Assembly (NCBI RefSeq): GCF_000263855.1
Contig: NZ_AJWX01000017.1
Location: 1 to 64,000, forward strand
DNA from: Pseudomonas sp. M47T1
Lineage (GTDB): Bacteria > Pseudomonadota > Gammaproteobacteria > Pseudomonadales > Pseudomonadaceae
Direction: 5' to 3'
Length of the DNA stretch: 64,000 nt
Part shown: positions 58,376 through 64,000 of the stretch, piece by piece
Layout of the letters: each line of letters begins with the position of its first letter
Numbering within the stretch: position 1 is the stretch's first letter
Position numbers and translations under genes: made by a program
The notes under the pieces: generated by a model
What the model saw: the letters and a program-made list of their open reading frames with translations, nothing else
The model's database searches: none
Told to the model about the DNA's origin: nothing

Positions 58376-59119
58376 TCAGGTGGCGACAAGCGCCGCCTCG
58401 GGCGACTTTTCCGTCTGCGCCTGCGGGCGGTACAACATCACGTAGTAGGTGCCCAGGCAGATCAGCCAGCAGAAGATCGCCGCCCACACGTTATGCGAGA
58501 GGAAGTGTGCGCCTTGGATCATGCGCCCCACCGAGAACACCGTGCCCAGGCCGAACGCGAATATCAGGCCGGCGCGAGCCATGCGCGGACGACGGTCACG
58601 CAGCACGAAAAACAGCGAGAACAGGGTGAAGCCGGTGGCCGCATGGCCACCTGGCCAGCAGCGGCCTGGGTCGGCGGTCACCGGACGGTGTTCGAACAGC
58701 TTGCTGTAGGTTTCATGGCCGCCGAACTCGGTCAGGCTCCAGGGGCACTGCACGCCGGTCAGCGTCTTCAACGGGTTGGTGTAGCTGGTAGACAGTGTCA
58801 TGGCCACCACTAGGCACGCCAGCTCGCGACGGATCGGCAACAGGCGCTTGACCAAGAAACTGGCCAAGTAGCCCAGCGCACCGAATACGCCGATGGCAAT
58901 CACCACACGCTTGGCCTGGTCATGCAACACCGTTTCCAGCCAGTAGCTGTGCTTGCCAGCGAAAGCATGCTCGACCGGGCTGTAGAACAGCTTTTCGAGG
59001 TCCATGTCGATGTTGGTCAGTTCCAGCAGGCACAACGCAATGGCGATCAGGGCGGGAATGCCCAGGCAGATCCACAGGTTGAGCGGGCGTGACGTGGTAC
59101 GCAGCGCAGTAGGTGGCAT
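58376..59119 (-). CDS. PAP2-family membrane phosphatase
   Basis: A 247-residue inner-membrane protein with about six hydrophobic segments. The PAP2 phosphatase motifs are visible: KRxxxxxRP-like PLKTLTGVQCPW region, PGGHAATGF (motif 2) and RMIQGAHFLSHNVWAA (motif 3, GxHFxSxxxxA). It probably removes phosphate from undecaprenyl pyrophosphate, phosphatidylglycerophosphate or lipid A (LpxE/LpxT-like). The start MPPTALRTTSRPLNLW fits a cytoplasmic N terminus; the ribosome binding site is weak. It has no close operon partner. Confidence 0.85.
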   Translation of the reverse strand: MPPTALRTTSRPLNLWICLGIPALIAIALCLLELTNIDMDLEKLFYSPVEHAFAGKHSYWLETVLHDQAKRVVIAIGVFGALGYLASFLVKRLLPIRRELACLVVAMTLSTSYTNPLKTLTGVQCPWSLTEFGGHETYSKLFEHRPVTADPGRCWPGGHAATGFTLFSLFFVLRDRRPRMARAGLIFAFGLGTVFSVGRMIQGAHFLSHNVWAAIFCWLICLGTYYVMLYRPQAQTEKSPEAALVAT

Positions 59120-59254
59120 GAGGGGTCCAGATTGAATTGACGGCACTTCGTCGCGTTGGCGATGAAGTTCAAAATGATGCGGGCGGGCCGCAGCGTGAAC
59201 CCCTGGACATGGACAGCGTGTCAACACGCCGTGAAAAAAGCGTCAAAGAAGCAA

Positions 59255-59286
59255 GCCCTGCAATCCTATGTCATGGATTGCAGGGC
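59255..59286 (-). terminator. Terminator downstream of the unknown gene at 59299
   Basis: GCCCTGCAATCC and GGATTGCAGGGC form a 12-bp perfect stem with an eight-base loop, thirteen bases past the stop; on the minus strand it is followed by TTGCTTCTTTG. Confidence 0.7.
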
Positions 59287-59298
59287 CGCTAAGGAACC

Positions 59299-59895
59299 TC
59301 AGCCCAACTTCAGCACGTGCAGGTCGCCAATCAATTCAGCGTCCCTTGGCCCTCCGTCGGCATCTACATAGGCATGCCAGTACTTGCCGCTGTCCCGCCG
59401 CCCGGTGGGTGTCAGCTTGCCGTCCCGACGGCGCTGCCCTAGATAAGTCCAGGGTATGCCGCTCATCGCCGACCTGATGCTGAAGCGCTGATACGTGCCT
59501 TCCTCCGCCGGTCCGCCAGGCTCGCCGTTCACGTAAATATGCCAGTGTGCGGTGGCCTGTTCGGTGGGGTAAAAGCGCAGGGCTCCAAATTCTCTGGTCA
59601 CGTCCAGTTGCAAATATCGGTCACCGTCCCGCACCCAGATTTTGTAAACCGGCGGGCCGTCGCCCTGCACGTAACACTTGAAGAAAAAGCGGCATCGTTC
59701 TTCCTCCCCCACATCCGGAAAACTGTAGAAGTTGTTCAGTACCAAATGGGACGAGCGCAAGCGCGCGCCTTCAAACTCGTCACCTCCTGGGTGAGCTTCG
59801 ACTTCATGGCGGTCCCAAAACCCTTCGAACCCCGGCGTAGTGCACTTTACGGTGGCGACAAACGATTTTTCCGGTAGGTATGTAAGCATCAGCAT
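59299..59895 (-). CDS. Unknown cytoplasmic protein (198 aa)
   Basis: I do not recognise this gene. The 198-residue product is rich in aromatic residues and glycine and looks beta-structured: segments such as YKIWVRDGDRYLQLDV, AHWHIYVNGEPGG, QRFSIRSAMSG and KYWHAYVDADGG suggest repeated short strands. There is no signal peptide or membrane segment. GGGAG lies before the ATG, and a good terminator follows, so it appears to be a real single-gene transcript. Neighbours (PAP2 phosphatase, quaternary-amine importer) do not explain it. Confidence 0.65.
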   Translation of the reverse strand: MLMLTYLPEKSFVATVKCTTPGFEGFWDRHEVEAHPGGDEFEGARLRSSHLVLNNFYSFPDVGEEERCRFFFKCYVQGDGPPVYKIWVRDGDRYLQLDVTREFGALRFYPTEQATAHWHIYVNGEPGGPAEEGTYQRFSIRSAMSGIPWTYLGQRRRDGKLTPTGRRDSGKYWHAYVDADGGPRDAELIGDLHVLKLG

Positions 59896-60217
59896 GGCTC
59901 CCTGCCAATTGATTGAAGGCCTACGGTACGCCGCTGATTAAACCGGTATAAATCGGAAAATCCTCCCCAAGGGTGGCCAAATGCTGTCGTGCATGGGAAC
60001 CTTTCAGGAAGTGGAGGCGTCCATTCCCCTGATATGACCATTCGTCAGGGCGTTGCAACACCGGCAAGTCAGCCTGACGAGGCTGCGCTTATGGCGCGCA
60101 TCGACACTGTTTTCATCGCTGTCTGCGCGCTGCTTCTCGCGAACCCACCGTTGACCGCCAGGAATGGCCGGTCGCCACACACGGTGCGTACGCCGACTGA
60201 AATAAAGGAGTCCGCCT
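59896..60217. other. Intergenic region (322 bases) upstream of the quaternary-amine importer
   Basis: No convincing coding sequence is seen. It separates the divergent unknown gene from the importer operon and must hold both promoters. An AT-richer part lies around 59935-59965. A GTCAGCCTGAC inverted repeat lies near 60068-60078 and could be an operator, but it is short. Nothing else could be assigned. Confidence 0.4.
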
Positions 60218-60931
60218 GTGGCTATTCGCTATGGCAAAGGGCTGATGGGATGTGCGGCAGTCGTCGTCATCCTGGCCCTGCTGGTCCACTGGATCGGCAT
60301 CAGCACTATCGAGCAGTACCGTGAAGATTTACTGTTTTACCTGCAAGCGCATTTGATACTGGTCGTGGCCTCAATGGCGGCGGCATTGGTGGTGGGGATC
60401 CCCGCAGGCATTGCCCTGAGCCGACCGAACATGGTTGGCCGCGCCGAACGCTTCATGCAGATCTTCAACATCGGTAACACCGTCCCCCCCTTGGCCGTAC
60501 TGGCCATCGCCCTAGGCATACTTGGCATCGGCAGCGGCCCGGCCATTTTCGCCCTGTTTCTCGCGTCATTGTTGCCCATTGTGCGCAACACCTACGAAGG
60601 CCTGAAAAACGTTCAGGGCTCACTCAAGGAAGCCGCCGTCGGCATCGGCATGACACCGCGCCAGGTGCTCTTTCAAGTCGAACTGCCCAACGCCGTACCC
60701 ATCATCATCGGTGGCGTGCGCGTGGCCCTGGCCATCAACGTGGGTACCGCCCCGCTGTCGTTCCTGATCGGCGCCAACAGCCTGGGCAGCCTGATATTCC
60801 CTGGCATTGCCTTGAACAACCAGCCGCAACTGCTGCTGGGTGCTGCCTGCACCGCCCTGCTGGCCTTGCTGCTCGACGGCATGGTGTCCATGGCCAGCCG
60901 CCTGTGGCTGGAACGCGGTCTGACTCGCTGA
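60218..60931 (+). CDS. Quaternary-amine (choline/glycine betaine) ABC transporter permease 1
   Basis: A 237-residue permease of the OpuC/Yeh/Osm group. A GTG start with AAAGGAG seven bases upstream gives MAIRYGKGLMGCAAVV. Five to six helices are visible, with NIGNTVPPLAVLAIALGILGIGSGPAIFALFL and the EAA loop (SLKEAAVGIGMTPRQVLFQVELPNAVP). Such importers take up choline, betaine or carnitine as osmoprotectants or nutrients. It is the first of a tight four-gene operon. Confidence 0.9.
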   Translation: MAIRYGKGLMGCAAVVVILALLVHWIGISTIEQYREDLLFYLQAHLILVVASMAAALVVGIPAGIALSRPNMVGRAERFMQIFNIGNTVPPLAVLAIALGILGIGSGPAIFALFLASLLPIVRNTYEGLKNVQGSLKEAAVGIGMTPRQVLFQVELPNAVPIIIGGVRVALAINVGTAPLSFLIGANSLGSLIFPGIALNNQPQLLLGAACTALLALLLDGMVSMASRLWLERGLTR

Positions 60932-60945
60932 GCGAAGGATTCTTC

Positions 60946-61860
60946 ATGAAAGTATCAAGCATGCTGCTGGGCCTGGCCCTGCTGTGCGCGGGCGCTGCCC
61001 ACGCTGCCGAGAAACCGGTGATCCGCCTGGGCGCCCGGGTGTTCACCGAACAGTCGGTGCTGGCCGCCATCACCGCGCAATACCTCAACACCAAAGGCTA
61101 CAACGTGCAGGTCACCAGTGGCCTGGGCAGTAACCTGGCGCGCAGTGCCCAGGAAACCAACCAACTGGACATGGTGTGGGAATACACCGGTGTGTCGCTG
61201 GTGTCCTACAACCACGTCACCGAGAAACTCGACAGCGCCGCGACGTACCAGCGGGTCAAGGAACTGGACGCCAAAAAGGGCCTGGTGTGGCTGACCCCCT
61301 CGAAATTCAGCAACACCTATGCCCTGGCCCTGCCGGAGAAAATCGCCAAGGCTTACCCACAGGTCAACACCATCACCCAGCTCAACCAGGTGCTGATGAG
61401 TGAGCCCGACAAAGGCCACGTGCTGGCGCTGGACACCGAGTTCGCCAACCGTTCCGACGGCCTGGTGGGCCTTACCCAGACCTACGACCTGAAGTTCACC
61501 CGCCGCGACATCCGCCAGATGGACGCGGGCCTTGTGTACACCGCCCTGCGCAACGGCCAGGTATTCACAGGCCTGGTGTACACCACCGACGGCCGCCTGA
61601 ATGCCTTCCACCTCAAGCTGCTGGCAGACGACAAGCACTATTTCCCGGACTACACCGCAGCGCCCGTAGTGCGTAAGGACTTTCTCGACAAGCACCCGGA
61701 CCTGGCCGCAGACCTCAAGCCCCTGGCCGAACTGCTGGACGATGAAACCATGCGCCAGCTCAACGCCAAGGTCGACGTCCAGCACCTGAGCCCGAACGCC
61801 GTGGCTACAGAGTTCCTGCGTGATCACCCGGTTCCTGCCGCCGCGAAGGAGCAACCATGA
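60946..61860 (+). CDS. Quaternary-amine ABC transporter binding protein (OsmX/OpuCC/YehZ-like)
   Basis: A 304-residue periplasmic binding protein with a signal peptide ending AAHAAE (about residue 20). The mature part starts KPVIRLGARVFTEQSVLAAITAQYL, typical of the OpuAC group, with SGLGSNLARSAQETNQLDMVWEYTGVSL following. It lies between the two permease genes, and its last bases overlap the start of the second permease (ATGA). Confidence 0.9.
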   Translation: MKVSSMLLGLALLCAGAAHAAEKPVIRLGARVFTEQSVLAAITAQYLNTKGYNVQVTSGLGSNLARSAQETNQLDMVWEYTGVSLVSYNHVTEKLDSAATYQRVKELDAKKGLVWLTPSKFSNTYALALPEKIAKAYPQVNTITQLNQVLMSEPDKGHVLALDTEFANRSDGLVGLTQTYDLKFTRRDIRQMDAGLVYTALRNGQVFTGLVYTTDGRLNAFHLKLLADDKHYFPDYTAAPVVRKDFLDKHPDLAADLKPLAELLDDETMRQLNAKVDVQHLSPNAVATEFLRDHPVPAAAKEQP

Positions 61861-62510
61861 ATTTTATCGACACCTTTTCACACCTGGACTGGGCACAGGT
61901 CATCCACCTGACCGGCCAGCACATTGCCCTGGTGGGCGTGGCCGTAAGCCTGGCGATTCTGGTGGGCGTGCCCCTGGGCATCGTCATGACCCGCTTTCCG
62001 TCCGCCGCCGGCGTGATGCAGGCCAGCGCCACAGTACTGCTGACCATTCCGTCGATTGCCCTGTTCGGCCTGCTGCTGCCGTTCTATTCCAAGTTCGGCC
62101 AGGGTCTGGGGCCGCTGCCGGCCATCACGGCGGTGTTCCTGTACTCGTTGCTGCCCATCATGCGCAACACCTACCTGGCCCTGACCGGCGTGGAACCGGG
62201 CATCCGCGAAGCCGCGCGCGGCATCGGCATGACCTTCGGCCAGCGTCTGCGCATGGTCGAGCTGCCCATCGCCGTACCGGTGATTCTGGCCGGCGTGCGC
62301 ACCGCCGTGGTCATGAACATCGGTGTCATGACCATCGCCGCCACCATCGGTGCCGGTGGCCTGGGCGTACTTATCCTCACTTCTATCAGCCGCAGCGATA
62401 TGTCGATGCTTATCGTCGGCGCCGTGCTGGTGAGTGTGCTGGCGATCATCGCCGACCTCGCCCTGCAATGGCTGCAACGCGCCCTGACTCCAAAAGGATT
62501 ACTCAAATGA
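61857..62510 (+). CDS. Quaternary-amine ABC transporter permease 2
   Basis: A 217-residue permease homologous to the first (TIPSIALFGLLLPFYSKFG, MRNTYLALTGVEPGIREAARGIGMTFGQRL EAA loop). Two distinct permeases per importer is typical of OpuC/YehYW-type systems. Its ATG overlaps the binding-protein stop and its stop overlaps the ATPase start, showing coupled translation. Confidence 0.92.
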   Translation: MNFIDTFSHLDWAQVIHLTGQHIALVGVAVSLAILVGVPLGIVMTRFPSAAGVMQASATVLLTIPSIALFGLLLPFYSKFGQGLGPLPAITAVFLYSLLPIMRNTYLALTGVEPGIREAARGIGMTFGQRLRMVELPIAVPVILAGVRTAVVMNIGVMTIAATIGAGGLGVLILTSISRSDMSMLIVGAVLVSVLAIIADLALQWLQRALTPKGLLK

Positions 62511-63673
62511 TCGAACTTCAGAACCTGACCAAGACTTTCACCAGCAACGGCAAAGACGTAAAGGCCGTGGATTCCGTGAGCCTCACCGTCAACGAAGGTG
62601 AGATCTGCGTGTTTCTGGGGCCATCGGGCTGCGGCAAGAGCACCACACTGAAAATGATCAACCGCCTGATCATGCCTACCTCGGGCAAGGTACTGATCAA
62701 CGGTGAAGACACCACGGGCCTGGACGAAGTGACCCTGCGCCGCAACATCGGCTATGTGATCCAGCAGATCGGCCTGTTCCCGAACATGACCATCGAGGAA
62801 AACATCACCGTGGTGCCGCGCCTGCTGGGCTGGGACAAGCACAAATGCCACGAGCGTGCCCGCGAGCTGATGAGCATGATCAAGCTGGAGCCCAAGCAGT
62901 ACTTGCACCGCTACCCGCGCGAACTGTCGGGCGGCCAGCAACAGCGCATCGGCGTGATCCGCGCCCTGGCGGCCGACGCGCCGCTGCTGCTGATGGACGA
63001 ACCGTTCGGCGCGGTCGACCCGATCAACCGCGAGATGATCCAGAACGAGTTCTTCGAAATGCAGCGTGCGCTGAACAAGACCGTGATCATGGTCAGCCAC
63101 GACATTGACGAGGCCATCAAGCTGGGCGACAAGATCGCCATCTTCCGCGCCGGCAAACTGCTGCAGATCGACCACCCGGACACCCTGCTGGCCCATCCGG
63201 TGGACGACTTCGTCAGCAACTTCGTGGGCCAGGACAGCACCCTCAAGCGCCTGCTGCTGGTGAAAGCCGAAGATGCCGCCGACAACGCCCCGTCCGTCAG
63301 CCCGCAAACCCCGGTGGCCGACGCCCTGGAGCTGATGGACGAGCACGACCGCCGCTACGTGGTGATGACCGACGCGCAGAACAAAGCCATGGGCTACGTG
63401 CGCCGCCGCGACTTGCACCGCCAGCAGGGCACCTGCCAGGACTACCTGCGCCCGTTCAACGCCACCGCCGCCTACGACGAGCACCTGCGCATCCTGCTGT
63501 CGCGCATGTACGAGTTCAACCGCGCGTGGTTGCCGGTGCTCAATGCAGAGAATGTGTTTTTGGGTGAGGTGACCCAGGAGTCCATCGCCGCGTACCTGAG
63601 CTCCGGCCGTTCGCGCGGCATGAAGACCAATATCGTCTCGCCTGCCGAGCTTGTGGAGCAGGCCACCGCCTGA
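62507..63673 (+). CDS. Quaternary-amine ABC transporter ATP-binding protein with CBS domains
   Basis: A 388-residue ATPase of the OpuCA/YehX/ProV-like group. Walker A GPSGCGKST, Q loop YVIQQIGLFPNMTI, signature LSGGQQQRIGVIRAL and Walker B LLLMDEPFGAVDPI are followed by a C-terminal pair of CBS-type modules (about residues 260-380; SVSPQTPVADALELMDEHDRRYVVM). In OpuA such CBS domains sense ionic strength. It ends the operon. Confidence 0.93.
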   Translation: MIELQNLTKTFTSNGKDVKAVDSVSLTVNEGEICVFLGPSGCGKSTTLKMINRLIMPTSGKVLINGEDTTGLDEVTLRRNIGYVIQQIGLFPNMTIEENITVVPRLLGWDKHKCHERARELMSMIKLEPKQYLHRYPRELSGGQQQRIGVIRALAADAPLLLMDEPFGAVDPINREMIQNEFFEMQRALNKTVIMVSHDIDEAIKLGDKIAIFRAGKLLQIDHPDTLLAHPVDDFVSNFVGQDSTLKRLLLVKAEDAADNAPSVSPQTPVADALELMDEHDRRYVVMTDAQNKAMGYVRRRDLHRQQGTCQDYLRPFNATAAYDEHLRILLSRMYEFNRAWLPVLNAENVFLGEVTQESIAAYLSSGRSRGMKTNIVSPAELVEQATA

Positions 63674-63681
63674 TGGGCCTT

Positions 63682-63710
63682 TGTGGGAGCGGGCAGAGCC
63701 CGCTGCCACA
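63682..63710. repeat. Single REP hairpin after the importer operon
   Basis: TGTGGGAGCGGGCAGAGCCC followed by GCTGCCACA, a compact REP unit nine bases past the ATPase stop; likely the 3' end of the importer message. Confidence 0.75.
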
Positions 63711-63905
63711 TAGACCGCACCCGCCAGGGGAACATCAGCCTGTCATGCAGGTCGGTTAATAAGGGTGTACCCAAGGCTCAGCGACGAACGCGTGTCAAAA
63801 CGCGACATTTTTTGTTGATCTTGAGCCCCTCACGTCCTAAAGTTCGCGCCGACCGTCCATGCTGGAAACGATCCATCCGGCTCAAGTACTGACGACGAGA
63901 CAGCA

Positions 63906-63939
63906 GGCCATGGGCAAGCAGCTTTGCTATGGCCTTTTT
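63906..63939 (+). terminator. Hairpin with T run in the leader of the next gene
   Basis: GGCCAT and ATGGCC close a longer imperfect stem (GCAAGC / GCTTTGC inside) followed by five T. It looks like an intrinsic terminator on the plus strand. Since a ribosome binding site follows 50 bases later, it may end a small RNA starting near 63820-63850 or act as an attenuator. Confidence 0.6.
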
Positions 63940-64000
63940 GCTTTCGGCGACATGCCTTGGGAAGTAGGCGAACCAAAGTGGGGATACGGAGGGCGGTCAA

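Larger units (their letters stand above)
63674..64000. other. Terminal intergenic region with REP and structured leader
   Basis: No gene is complete in this stretch. It contains a single REP (63682-63710), an AT-rich segment around 63800-63820 (ACATTTTTTGTTGATC), a hairpin with T run (63906-63939) and, at the very end, GGAGGG (63988-63993) with seven bases left. A start codon directly after the window edge would be well placed, so this is probably the leader of the next plus-strand gene. Confidence 0.5.

Noticed and set aside
59989..60324. 111-codon frame in the region before the importer
   Set aside because: It runs into the certain permease gene in another frame, lacks a good ribosome binding site and has no protein-like composition.

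Overview
The window is Gram-negative, high-GC chromosomal DNA. Gene content and order point strongly to a Pseudomonas of the P. putida group. Evidence: a Fur-controlled fagA-fumC-orfX-sodA operon; mreBCD-maf-rng-yhdP-nitrilase-tldD; gatCAB; roxSR; a dipeptide (dpp/opdP) locus; catR-catBCA; prfC; and many copies of the putida-type REP sequence (TGTGGGAGCGGGCTCTGCCCGCG-like). No rRNA, tRNA, CRISPR array, prophage or transposase was seen.

Layout. (1) 1-3.1 kb: iron-starvation operon fagA-fumC-orfX-sodA plus a 36-codon membrane protein, on the minus strand behind tandem Fur boxes. (2) 3.3-16.5 kb: pmbA (tldE), darP (yjgA) and a long minus-strand series, mreB-mreC-mreD-maf-rng-yhdP-nitrilase-tldD; mreC appears to use an ATT start codon. 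(3) 16.7-24.3 kb: divergent gatCAB, a short RlpA-like lipoprotein, a Ca/Na exchanger and a PcaC-like protein, then minus-strand amino-acid permease and AEC transporter genes. (4) 24.4-26.8 kb: the main accessory insertion, an orphan type VI secretion module of hcp, a putative glycine-zipper membrane-active effector and two paralogous AT-rich membrane proteins, probably twin immunity genes. (5) 26.9-31.9 kb: a minus-strand aldarate cluster (garD, MFS transporter, kdgD, GntR regulator). (6) 32-36.5 kb: an SbmA/YddA-type ABC exporter, the RoxSR redox two-component system and a divergent SIMPL-domain periplasmic protein. (7) 36.6-49.4 kb: a peptide-import locus with four DppA-like binding proteins, an OprD-family porin and a single DppBCDF translocator. 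(8) 49.5-53 kb: a SnoaL-AraC fusion regulator, a FAD amine oxidase and an orphan polyamine-binding protein. (9) 53-56.5 kb: catR and catBCA, the catechol branch of the beta-ketoadipate pathway. (10) 56.7-59.9 kb: prfC, a PAP2 phosphatase and an unknown gene. (11) 60.2-63.7 kb: a four-gene quaternary-amine (choline/betaine) ABC importer, then a structured leader that seems to precede a gene starting just outside the window.

Functional links. The fagA operon replaces iron-dependent enzymes (Fe-SOD, Fe-S fumarase) with iron-free ones when iron is scarce. The mre/maf/rng/yhdP block concerns cell shape, RNA processing and envelope maintenance. The aldarate, dpp, cat and quaternary-amine clusters are separate nutrient-scavenging modules, typical of a soil or rhizosphere generalist. 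The hcp module adds contact-dependent antagonism, with no secretion-apparatus genes nearby, so it would depend on a T6SS encoded elsewhere.

Repeats are abundant between genes: at least three REP doublets, two of which share a nearly identical spacer; two copies of an AGCTTGCAGCTTGTAGCTT-type element; three copies of a 24-bp element containing CCAGCGCAGCCTGGCGGCAG; and one tandem array. One REP appears to have been read through to form the last residues of CatR. All functional calls rest on reading sequence and motifs; no database search was possible.
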